Source: an uncultured Pseudomonadota bacterium
GTDB lineage: Bacteria; Pseudomonadota; Gammaproteobacteria; Burkholderiales; SG8-39
DNA length: 33,518 bases
Direction: 5' to 3'
Assembly (NCBI GenBank): GCA_903829815.1
Contig: CAIKRR010000026.1
Location: 1-33,518, forward strand
Under the pieces are notes generated by a model. The model made no database searches. It had not been told where the DNA came from and saw only the letters and a list, made by a program, of their open reading frames with translations. Positions 17,495 through 25,900 of the stretch are shown here, piece after piece (within the stretch, counting starts at the first letter, position 1; every line of letters begins with the position of its first letter). Both the position numbers and the translations under genes were made by a program.

Positions 17495-18180
17495 CAGGGC
17501 TTTCTAACGCGTGCCGGAACGCCTACCGCAATGGCACCGGCGGCAACATCGGCCAGGACGACCGAACCCGCACCCACCACCGCATGATCACCGATGTCGA
17601 GTCGTTCGATCAGCGTCGCACCGATGCCGATGCTCACCCCCGTGCCCAGACGAGACAAGCCACCCAGGTTGGCGCCGGCCTGCAGGCGACTGAACGGACC
17701 CACCACGGTATCGTGCCCGATGGTGACACCCCGATTGACGAACACATGTTCGCCAAGGTCAGCGCCTGAGGCCACCGTGCTGTTTGCACCGATGAAGACG
17801 CCCGGTGCGAGACGGGCCATGGGTGACACATGCGCGGTGGGATGCACCAGCACATGAAACGCAAGCCCGAATCGTGCCTCGAGTTCGGCCGCCAGCACCG
17901 CCCGCGAGGGCGTCGTGGGCCCGAGCAGGTAGACCTCGCCGTCGCGCCGGTGAAAGTGCTCGAGGCTCTCGATGAGCACCGGCTGCACCGCGGCACCGGG
18001 ATGAAGCACAGCCCAGCGTTCGAGACGTTCACGCAGACCGACATCACGCTCACCCAGCGACTCGGGTTGGTGCATGACGACGGCTGCCGGCACGAGGCCG
18101 GCGGCCTGGGCAGCATCGAGGATGTCGGACACCATGTTGCCGGCGCCAAAGAGCACCAGACGCGTGGGCTCGCTGGTCAC
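17494..18180 (-). CDS. NeuD/PglD-like sugar O- or N-acetyltransferase (left-handed beta-helix)
   Basis: The protein is 228 residues long. The N-terminal Rossmann-like lobe has L-V-L-F-G-A-G-N-M (residues 8-16). From about residue 110 a hexapeptide-repeat beta-helix follows: A-P-G-V-F-I-G-A-N-S-T-V, G-A-D-L-G-E-H-V-F-V-N-R-G-V-T-I-G-H-D-T-V-V-G, and G-A-G-S-V-V-L at the end. The histidine in T-I-G-H-D matches the catalytic region of NeuD/PglD enzymes that acetylate amino- or nonulosonic-acid sugars. The second glycine of the usual N-terminal G-x-G-G-H is replaced (G-A-G-N-M). The GTG start at 18180 overlaps the TGA of the TPR gene (GTGA), and its own stop overlaps the GT2 start. The sugar substrate is not known. 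Confidence 0.85.
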   Translation of the reverse strand: MTSEPTRLVLFGAGNMVSDILDAAQAAGLVPAAVVMHQPESLGERDVGLRERLERWAVLHPGAAVQPVLIESLEHFHRRDGEVYLLGPTTPSRAVLAAELEARFGLAFHVLVHPTAHVSPMARLAPGVFIGANSTVASGADLGEHVFVNRGVTIGHDTVVGPFSRLQAGANLGGLSRLGTGVSIGIGATLIERLDIGDHAVVGAGSVVLADVAAGAIAVGVPARVRKP

Positions 18181-21100
18181 GCCACTTCCGTCCTGCTGCC
18201 TGCGGCGGCATCGTCGGGCGCGCGAACCCGATGCGCGGAAAGATCGGCTCGCACCCGAGCGAGCACCTCACGCCAGTCGCCTGACGCGTGCTGCCGGTAC
18301 AGACGGGCCGATGCGTACCAGGGCGTATCGGTGCGCTCGAGCATCCAGCGCCAGTCGGGGGGCTGGGCCAGGAGAAGCCAGAGCGTCTTGCCCAGTGCAC
18401 CCGCCAGATGCGCGATGCTCGTATCGGTGCTGATGACCAGATCCACCAGTTCCATCAGGGCTGCGGTGTCGGAAAATCCTTCGGCGAACAGACGCACATC
18501 GGCACGCGCCGCGAGCGCCTCGCGATCCGTTGCCCGGATATCCCGTTGCAGCACCAGATAATCGAACTCACCCTCGGGCAAGGCTTGCGCCAGTTGCGCA
18601 AAGGCGAGGCTGCGCGCTGCGTCCGACCGGTAATCGGGGTTGCCACTCCATGCAATGCCGATTCTGGGACGAACGGGCGGGCCGAGCTTGCGCGCCCAGG
18701 CCGCAACGCGACGACCGTCACTGCGCAGGTAGCCGCCGGCACCGGGCAGGCTGTCAAGGCGCATGCCAAGCGCAAGCGGCAGCGACATCAGCGGACAATG
18801 CATGTCGAAGACGGGCAAGGGGTCACCGGCCGCCACCCGCTGGCTCACCCCGGCAAGCCCCCCCATCAGGTCAACCAGCGGGGCAGGCACCTCGAGAACG
18901 ACCCTGGCACCGCGCGCAGCCACGAGGGGCGCAAAACGGCAGAACTGCAGGCTGTCGCCCAGGCCCTGTTCACCGTGCAGCAGGAGAGTCTTGCCCGCGA
19001 GCGGCTCCTGCCCGAGCCAAAGCGGTTCCTTGAACGGCGGACGCGGGATGCCGGCAGGTGGCCTGCGCCAGCGCCACTCGTAGAGTGGCCAGCCGCGTTC
19101 GCCATCACCATGGAGGAGCAAAAGGAGCGACTTGTTCCAGTGCGCATCGGCGTAATCAGGGCGAAGTGCCACCGCCCGGTCATAACTGTCCAGTGCCGCA
19201 TCACGCCGACCCAGTTGGGCCAGCGCCAGACCACGATTGCACCAGACTTCGGCCATTGCAGGCCGAAGCGCGATCGCACGTTCGAAACTCGCGAGGCCCG
19301 CCTCGACGGCACCCGAATCCACCAGCGCGACGCCACGGTCGGCCCAGGCCTCGACATAGGCAGGGTCGATGGCCAGTGCCCGGTCGTAGCTCGCGATCGC
19401 CTCGGCATGGCGCTTGAGTGCCTTCAGGGCGAGCCCGCGGTTGTAGTGGAACGCAGCGTGTCGCGGATCCCGTGCAATCGCCTGGTCGATCCAGCCGACC
19501 GCCTCGGCCTTCCTGCCCTGCTGGGCCAGAGCGACGCCCAGCAGATGCAGGCTATCCACATGAGCCGGCAGGGTCTGCAGTACGGCACGATAATGGGACT
19601 GCGCCTCATCGAGGCTGCCTTTCTGGTGCGAGGCGAGGCCCAGCCGGAATCGGTCCTCGGCCCGGGCACGGGCCTCATCGGACACCGGCCCTGAGGCGGC
19701 CGCCATCGACTCGGGTACAGGCTCGGGTACAGGCTCGGGTACAGGCTCCGACACGGCAGGACGCCTGTCGGATCGCGCACCCACCATCGCCTCGAGATCA
19801 GACCGCACGCGAGCCAGCACGCTCCCCCAGTCACCCGGTGCCGTCTGGCGATAGAGCCGAGCGCTCGCATACCATGGGCTGTCCTCGCGCCCCTCCAGCC
19901 AACGCCAGCAGGCATCGAACCGATTGAGAATCCACACCGGCTTGCCCAGCGCGCCCGCAAGGTGCGCGGTCGAGGTGTCGACCGAAATGACCAGATCGAG
20001 CTGTTCGATGAACGCCGCGGTATCGGCGAAGTCGTCGATCGCAGCCGTGAGGTCGATGATGGCTGGCGCGCCAGGCCGCGCGGCGCAGAACGCCACCCGT
20101 TCGGCCGCGGCTGCGTCGCCCTTTTGCAGGCTGTAGAACTCGACCTCTGGCATCAGCACCGACGCCATCAGGGCAAGCGGTACGTTACGCCGCTCGTTCA
20201 CTGACCAGGTCTCCGGTTGCCCCGGCCTGTGGCCACCCGACCAGACCAGGCCCACCCGGAACGGGCGGGCTGACGGCGCCACCGGCCGAGGCTCGAACCC
20301 TGCACTCGAGTCGACACGCTGACGCCAGGCTTTCGCCAGAACGCGATCGATACTCAGGTAACCCCGGGGCGTCGGAATCGAATCAAGGCGTGTACCGAAC
20401 ACCCTCGGCAAGGACATCAGTGAGGCATGAAAGTCGTGTGCCGGCAGCGGATCTGCGGTCGCGATGACCTCACTCACCCCAGCCATGCCGCGCATGAGGC
20501 GCACCAGGGCTTGCGGCACGCGGAGAACCACCCGGGCACCTCGCGAGGCTACGCACGAGGCATAGCGCGCAAATTGAATCGTGTCGCCCAGACCCTGCTC
20601 GGCACCGAGCAGCACGGTACGCCCATCGACCGGTTCGGTGCCGGTCCATGGCGGTCGTTCGAATCCGGCGGGCGTCATGCCCGGTCGAGACCGCTGCAGT
20701 CGCGCCTCGTAGGCGACCCAGCCTTCGTCCAAGCGTCCCGCGAGCAGAAGTTCCATCGCCCGGTTGACCTGCGCCTCGACAAAGTCGGGCTTGAAAGCCA
20801 AGGCTCGCTCATAAGCATGCAGGGCATCGGCAGAGCGCCTCTGGCGGGCCAGGGTCACGCCCCGCCCATTCCACGCCTCGGCCAGCGCGGGCGCCTGCGC
20901 CAGAGCCGCATCGAAGCTCTGGAGTGCCGCATCCAGACGCCCTTGCTCGCGCAAGGCGTTGCCCCGGTTGTTCCAGGCGAGGGCATGGCTGGGCATCACC
21001 GCGATGGCACGGTCGTAGCTTTGAACGGCGGCGTCAAGGTGTCGCGCCTGTGCCTGGACAACCCCCAGGTTGAACCAGACCTGTGCCGATCGGGGTTCGA

Positions 21101-21650
21101 GCGTCGCTGCACGCGCCAGACTGCTCAGCGCATCGTGCAAGCGGCCGACCCCCTGCAAGGCCAGGCCCTTGTTGGTGAAGGCTGCCGCAAACTGCGGATC
21201 GATGACACCCGCGCGTTCGAAACTCTCGATCGCAGCCTCGGCCTTCCCCAGGCAACCGAGTGAAATACCCCGGTTGTAGAAGGCCTCGGCCAGGTGTGGC
21301 CTGAGCGCGATCACTCGATCAAGACTCGCCACGGCGAGTTCGTGGCGACTCATCGTCGCGAGCGCCAATCCACGATTGAGCCAGGCTTCGGCAAACTCTG
21401 GTGCGATCGCAAGGGCACGATCGTAACAATCGAGAGCCTCCTGCGGCTGCCCGAGCCCGGCCCGCTGCACACCTCGATTGTTCCAGCCCACCGCATCGCC
21501 CGCGATCAAGGGCGCAAGCGCGCGCTCAGGCGGCTCAGGGTCCGCCCCCTTCGCGATCAGCCTCACACGCCGACCCGTCAGAGGAGTCGTTACTTTATTC
21601 ATGATGCCCGGCGCGTTGCGCAGCATTCCCAGTCTGATTGAGCGTGCCAC
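18177..21650 (-). CDS. Internally duplicated TPR / heptosyltransferase-like (GT9) protein
   Basis: The 1157-residue protein contains two copies of the same module. Module 1 has about eight TPRs (residues about 55-325) and a GT9-like domain (about 330-612) with G-A-E-Q-G-L-G-D-T-I-Q-F, V-G-L-V-W-S-G-G and V-D-T-S-T-A-H-L-A-G-A-L-G-K. A linker of E-P-V-P repeats follows (about 630-650). Module 2 has about six TPRs (about 655-870) and a second GT9-like domain (about 875-1137) with G-E-Q-G-L-G-D-S-L-Q-F, I-G-I-A-W-S-G-N and T-D-T-S-I-A-H-L-A-G-A-L-G-K. GT9 enzymes use ADP-heptose-type donors; TPR-linked versions are plausible protein glycosyltransferases. No signal peptide is seen, so it is probably cytoplasmic. 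The start is uncertain: GTG 21650, ATG 21626 or ATG 21602, none with a strong Shine-Dalgarno. The stop overlaps the acetyltransferase start. Confidence 0.85.
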   Translation of the reverse strand: MARSIRLGMLRNAPGIMNKVTTPLTGRRVRLIAKGADPEPPERALAPLIAGDAVGWNNRGVQRAGLGQPQEALDCYDRALAIAPEFAEAWLNRGLALATMSRHELAVASLDRVIALRPHLAEAFYNRGISLGCLGKAEAAIESFERAGVIDPQFAAAFTNKGLALQGVGRLHDALSSLARAATLEPRSAQVWFNLGVVQAQARHLDAAVQSYDRAIAVMPSHALAWNNRGNALREQGRLDAALQSFDAALAQAPALAEAWNGRGVTLARQRRSADALHAYERALAFKPDFVEAQVNRAMELLLAGRLDEGWVAYEARLQRSRPGMTPAGFERPPWTGTEPVDGRTVLLGAEQGLGDTIQFARYASCVASRGARVVLRVPQALVRLMRGMAGVSEVIATADPLPAHDFHASLMSLPRVFGTRLDSIPTPRGYLSIDRVLAKAWRQRVDSSAGFEPRPVAPSARPFRVGLVWSGGHRPGQPETWSVNERRNVPLALMASVLMPEVEFYSLQKGDAAAAERVAFCAARPGAPAIIDLTAAIDDFADTAAFIEQLDLVISVDTSTAHLAGALGKPVWILNRFDACWRWLEGREDSPWYASARLYRQTAPGDWGSVLARVRSDLEAMVGARSDRRPAVSEPVPEPVPEPVPESMAAASGPVSDEARARAEDRFRLGLASHQKGSLDEAQSHYRAVLQTLPAHVDSLHLLGVALAQQGRKAEAVGWIDQAIARDPRHAAFHYNRGLALKALKRHAEAIASYDRALAIDPAYVEAWADRGVALVDSGAVEAGLASFERAIALRPAMAEVWCNRGLALAQLGRRDAALDSYDRAVALRPDYADAHWNKSLLLLLHGDGERGWPLYEWRWRRPPAGIPRPPFKEPLWLGQEPLAGKTLLLHGEQGLGDSLQFCRFAPLVAARGARVVLEVPAPLVDLMGGLAGVSQRVAAGDPLPVFDMHCPLMSLPLALGMRLDSLPGAGGYLRSDGRRVAAWARKLGPPVRPRIGIAWSGNPDYRSDAARSLAFAQLAQALPEGEFDYLVLQRDIRATDREALAARADVRLFAEGFSDTAALMELVDLVISTDTSIAHLAGALGKTLWLLLAQPPDWRWMLERTDTPWYASARLYRQHASGDWREVLARVRADLSAHRVRAPDDAAAGSRTEVA
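19711..19746 (-). repeat. Three 12-bp tandem repeats encoding an E-P-V-P linker
   Basis: TCGGGTACAGGC is repeated three times without mismatch (19711-19722, 19723-19734, 19735-19746), followed by a partial unit. On the coding strand this gives repeated Glu-Pro-Val-Pro at the junction of the two TPR-GT9 modules. The unit length is a multiple of three, so copy-number change would alter linker length without a frameshift. Confidence 0.92.
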
Positions 21651-21727
21651 GGAAGCGGAACGGAAAAGATGAAGTTAATTTGCGAAATGCCAGGCCACAC
21701 GACCGTCGGGCGCCCGGCCGCAAGCAA

Positions 21728-22978
21728 TCACGACATGAAGAACGTACACGCCTGTCGCACGATGCCGGGGTCATCCCACGGCACATCGTGAAAAGCCTCG
21801 CTCAGGAGCGGGCTGGCAGGATCACGGTGCCACTCGTCGGGAAAGAAGGCGATGTCGAGCACCGTCGACGAGTTGCCGTGGCAACCCGGCAACCGATCGG
21901 CGGACGCGTGTGCCGACGTCCGACAGTCCGTTGCCCGCGGCAGTGCGCCCGAGCCAGCCAGGCAATCAAGCAGCGCCCCGATCAGGTCACTGCCCACCCG
22001 ATCGCCCAGGTGTGACATCACGATCGGCCTCGGATTGTGTTCGATCATCAGCGGACGGCACGTGCCCCCCACCAGGGCGGATCCGCAAGGAACCTCGCCC
22101 GGCGGGCAGCTGCCCGCATCGGTCGGCGGAAGGATGAAATCAAAACTGTGGAAACCCGACAACCCGGCGGCTGCGACAAAGGCCGCGCACGCCCCTGCCA
22201 TCGGCGAACGGGCCAGCAGGCGGACCGCGCTGCTCGGTGCCGTGGGCCGGGCGCTGCGGCGATGCAACTGCACCGCGCCGACCCCTGCCCGCACACGGCC
22301 ACGCCACGCAAACACCGTATGCATGGCGAGCCGACCCTCGCAGAAGGTCTGGGCCACCGCCATGTCGGGCCGTTCCCCGGCAGATGCTGCGGCAAAGCGC
22401 TGCTCGAGCTGACCGGCATCCTCGACGATGGAGACCCCCGTGCCAGCGCTCGTGTACTCCGTCTTGATCACCAATGGATAGCCGTGTCGGGCCGCAAAAG
22501 CCTGCGCATCGGCGAGGCCGTCGATCGGCACCGTCACAGGCGCCGGAATGCCGGCGCGGGTCACGACATCCGCCATGAGCCGGCGTACCCCGAATCGGGA
22601 AAAGTCGTTGAACTGTCCGATCGACCGCTCGACCAGCGCCAGCAGGGCCGTCGGCACGCGGTGACTGGCGCCACGCGCCTGGACGTGGGCGAGGACCCCA
22701 TCGAGCATCGCAAATGAGGTCTCGTCGACAGGGATGATCAGATCCGCTTCGAGAGGCGCAAGCTGCCAGACAACTTCTCGCAGCGGCAAGAAGGCCCGAT
22801 CTGCCCCGGGCCAGACCCGCAGAGGCTCAAGGTAGCGCGAAGCGCCCAACACACTGCCGGGATGCGCCAGACAGGAGACCTGTACGCCGCGCGCCGCGAG
22901 CGAGCGTGGCAGATGCATGCCTCCAAGGCCGGGGCTGAGCGCAAGCAGCAGTACCCGCGTCACGGGGCCTCTCGCCAC
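21728..22978 (-). CDS. ATP-grasp family protein (carboxylate-amine ligase-like)
   Basis: This 416-residue protein has an N-terminal Rossmann-like pre-ATP-grasp region (V-L-L-L-A-L-S-P-G-L-G-G, with P-V-D-E-T-S-F at about 80). The ATP-grasp core includes F-N-D-F-S-R, Y-P-L-V-I-K-T-E-Y-T-S-A-G-T-G-V and a catalytic-loop region F-H-S-F-D-F. The metal-binding motif reads M-I-E-H-N-P-R-P. The last two are separated by a Cys/Pro/Gly-rich insertion of about 15-20 residues (C-P-P-G ... C-G ... G-G-T-C). Such enzymes ligate a carboxylate to an amine or thiol via an acyl phosphate; the substrates are unknown. The start overlaps the preceding TPR-GT41 gene by 19 bp (GTG/ATG region at 22978), so it is coupled to that gene. 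The next gene starts 77 bp downstream. Its place inside a glycosylation operon suggests modification of a sugar or of the target protein. Confidence 0.85.
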   Translation of the reverse strand: MARGPVTRVLLLALSPGLGGMHLPRSLAARGVQVSCLAHPGSVLGASRYLEPLRVWPGADRAFLPLREVVWQLAPLEADLIIPVDETSFAMLDGVLAHVQARGASHRVPTALLALVERSIGQFNDFSRFGVRRLMADVVTRAGIPAPVTVPIDGLADAQAFAARHGYPLVIKTEYTSAGTGVSIVEDAGQLEQRFAAASAGERPDMAVAQTFCEGRLAMHTVFAWRGRVRAGVGAVQLHRRSARPTAPSSAVRLLARSPMAGACAAFVAAAGLSGFHSFDFILPPTDAGSCPPGEVPCGSALVGGTCRPLMIEHNPRPIVMSHLGDRVGSDLIGALLDCLAGSGALPRATDCRTSAHASADRLPGCHGNSSTVLDIAFFPDEWHRDPASPLLSEAFHDVPWDDPGIVRQACTFFMS

Positions 22979-25900
22979 CCGGAGCCCGAGTCCCTGGCAG
23001 GACTGTCTGCGTGCCCCCCACCCGGGCCAGCATGAGCCGTGGAGCCCGGGTCGGCTTCATCGGTGCAGAGCCCCGCATCCCCCGCGTCGGCAAGGTGGCG
23101 AAGATCATGCGCCACACGCGCAAGGGTTGTCTCCCAGTCGCCCCGGCGCGGCTGCCGATAGAGCCGTGCGCTCGGGTACCAGGGGCTGTCGGCACGATCG
23201 AGCATCCAGCGCCAGTCAGCCGGCTGCGGCACGAGCACCCACACCGGCCGACCCAGCGCACCCGCCAGATGCGCAACGCTCGTATCCACGCTGATCACCA
23301 GATCGAGACATGCCACCAGCGCTGCCGTGTCAGCAAAGCTCTTCAGGTGCGAAGCATGATCGTGCAGCGAGGCGGCTGCGCGCAGCGACGCCTGATCGCT
23401 TTCGCGCACCACCGCCTGGAGGCTGTGGTAGGCCAGATCGGATGGCAGATGGCGCAGCAACTGCGAGAGCGCAAGGCTGCGATTGCGGTCATTGCCGTGC
23501 GCCGGGCGACCACTCCAGCACAGTCCGACGCGAAGACCACGCTTCGGTGCGAGTCGCTGTTGCCAGAGCGCAACCCGGGCCGGATCCGCTCGCAGATACG
23601 GGTGCGGTGCAGGCGCAAGGTCTGGGCTGGCCGCCAGTGCCAGGGGCAAGGAGAGCAACGGACAATGCGCATCAAAGGGTGGCAAGGCGGTGCCGGCAGC
23701 CACGACCTCGATAGCGTCGCCCAGGCACGCGAGCAGCGCGGTCAATGGCACCGGCACCTCGAGAATCACCCGGGCCCCCAGCGCTGCCACGCGAGGCGCG
23801 AGGCGACAGAACTGCAGGGTGTCACCAAGCCCCTGCTCGGCATGCAGCAAGAGCGTCTTGCCGGCAACGGGCATCTGCCCGAGCCACAGGGGCTGGGCGA
23901 ATGCGCGACGTGGCGAGGTGAAACTCGCCCGCTTCCAGCGCGCTTCGTACAAGGGCCAACCCGCCGCGAAGTCACCGAGCGCGAGCAGCGCAAGGGCCTT
24001 GTTCCAGATCGCATCGACAAACCCGGGCTGCAGCGCAATTGCCCGGTCGTAACTCCCGACGGCGGCATCGAGCTGCCCCAGATCCTTCAGCACATTGCCG
24101 CGATTGTTCCACGCATCGGCGTAATCGACTCTCAGCGCAATCGCGCGATCGTGGCTCTGCACGGCCTCTTCGAGGCGGCCCAGATCGGCCAGCAGATTGC
24201 CACGATTGCAGTACGCCTCGGCATACTCGGGGGCAAGTTCGAGGGCACGCTCGACACTCACCAAGGCCGCATCGATCTGCCCGAGTGCGCGCAGCACGTT
24301 GGCTCGATTCATCCAGGCAGGCACATAACCAGGCCGAAGCGCCACCGCTCGCTCCTGGCTCTGGAGTGCCTCGATCGTGCGCCCCAGGTCCTGCAGGGCA
24401 TTACCCCGACTGAACCACACCTCGGGATAGTCGGCACGCAAGGCAATCGCCCGATCGTAGCTGGCCACCGCCGCAGCCGGGTCGGCGTTGGCACGCAGGG
24501 CCATGCCGCGGTAGTAGTACCACTCGGGGTTGGCGGGCTCCAGGTCGACGACACGGTCGTGGCAGGCAATGGCCTGCACCCATGAACCACGTGCTTCAAG
24601 GCGGAGCGCCTCTTCGTGGATGGCGCGCGCACTCGCCCTATCGGCTTCGATCGGAGCGGGCGACAGCCCGGCCAACCGGCGCGCCTGCATCGTGCAATAC
24701 GCTACCTCCAGATGCCGTGCGTGGCCGTGCGCATCGAAGAGCGGCGCATTCGCACGGCGCGCGGCCAGTCGTGCCCGGATGGCGCCCAGCCTTGCCGGGT
24801 CGCGCGCCAGGCCGATAGCCTCGGCCTCGTAGTCACTTTCGCACGGGGTGACCAGTTCGGGCAATCCGATGGCGTGCAGAAGGCTGGCGGCCACACGGCC
24901 GGCAAACGAATGCCCGACGCAGGTGAGAACCGGCAAGCCTGCCCACAGCGCATCACTGGCCGTCGTGTGGGCGTTGTAGGGCAGCGTGTCGATGAACAGA
25001 TCGGCGAGGCGATGCCGGGCCAGATGCTCGGGCAACGACACGCGCGAGGCGAACACGATGCGCGCCGGATCGACGCCCCGAGAAGCCGCCTCGCGGCGCA
25101 GGTTGCGCGCGGCCGTGGCATTGTCCTCGATCAGCCAGAGCACACTGCCCTCCACCGAGCGCAGGATGCGCATCCAGACATCGAACTGGCGCGGCAGGAT
25201 CTTGTAGTTGTTGTTGAAACAGCAGAACACGAACCCCGACTCGGGCAGGCCACACTGCAGCCTCGAGACAGCACCGTGCGCGATCTCGCGATGACTGTCA
25301 TTGGCCTGATAACTGCCCGGCAGATACACCACCTGCTCGTCGAAGAAGCGTCGTGAGTCCGGGGGTATCACGACTCGATCGGCAATGATGTAGTCCATGT
25401 AGTCGGCGCCCATCGTGCCCGGGAAGCCGAGGTAATTCACCTGCACCGGAGCGGGCTTGAGCGCAAAAACGCCATTGCGGTGATGACCGAAGAACCCGTT
25501 CAGATTCACCAGGATGTCGACCCCGCGCGCGACGACCCACTGTGCGACCGCGTCATCGCTCATGCGCGAGATGTCGATCACGGCATCGAAGGCCCGCTCG
25601 ATGCGCCGGCGCATCGGGCTGCCATCGTCCCAGCCGTTGTCGAGCGCGATGAGTTCGAATCGTTCCCGATCGTGATGCTCCCAGGCCTGGACCATGAGTA
25701 CCGAAGTCGCCTGCTGCCTGAATTCGCCGCAGAGATACGCCAGCCGGATCCGTCGCTTCGCTTCACCTACCTTGGGGGACGCCTGGGCCATGACATCCGG
25801 GAGTTGTGCGGACTCGAGGACACGCCCGGGATGGCGTGCACCGCTGTAGGTGCGCGCAGCGGTCTGAAGCAGCCCCTCGTCATCACACACGCCCTGATAC

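Noticed and set aside
23011-24585. Rightward 524-codon frame opposite the TPR-GT41 gene
   Set aside because: It is an antisense shadow of the TPR repeats; the repetitive Gln/Arg/His pattern mirrors the coding strand.
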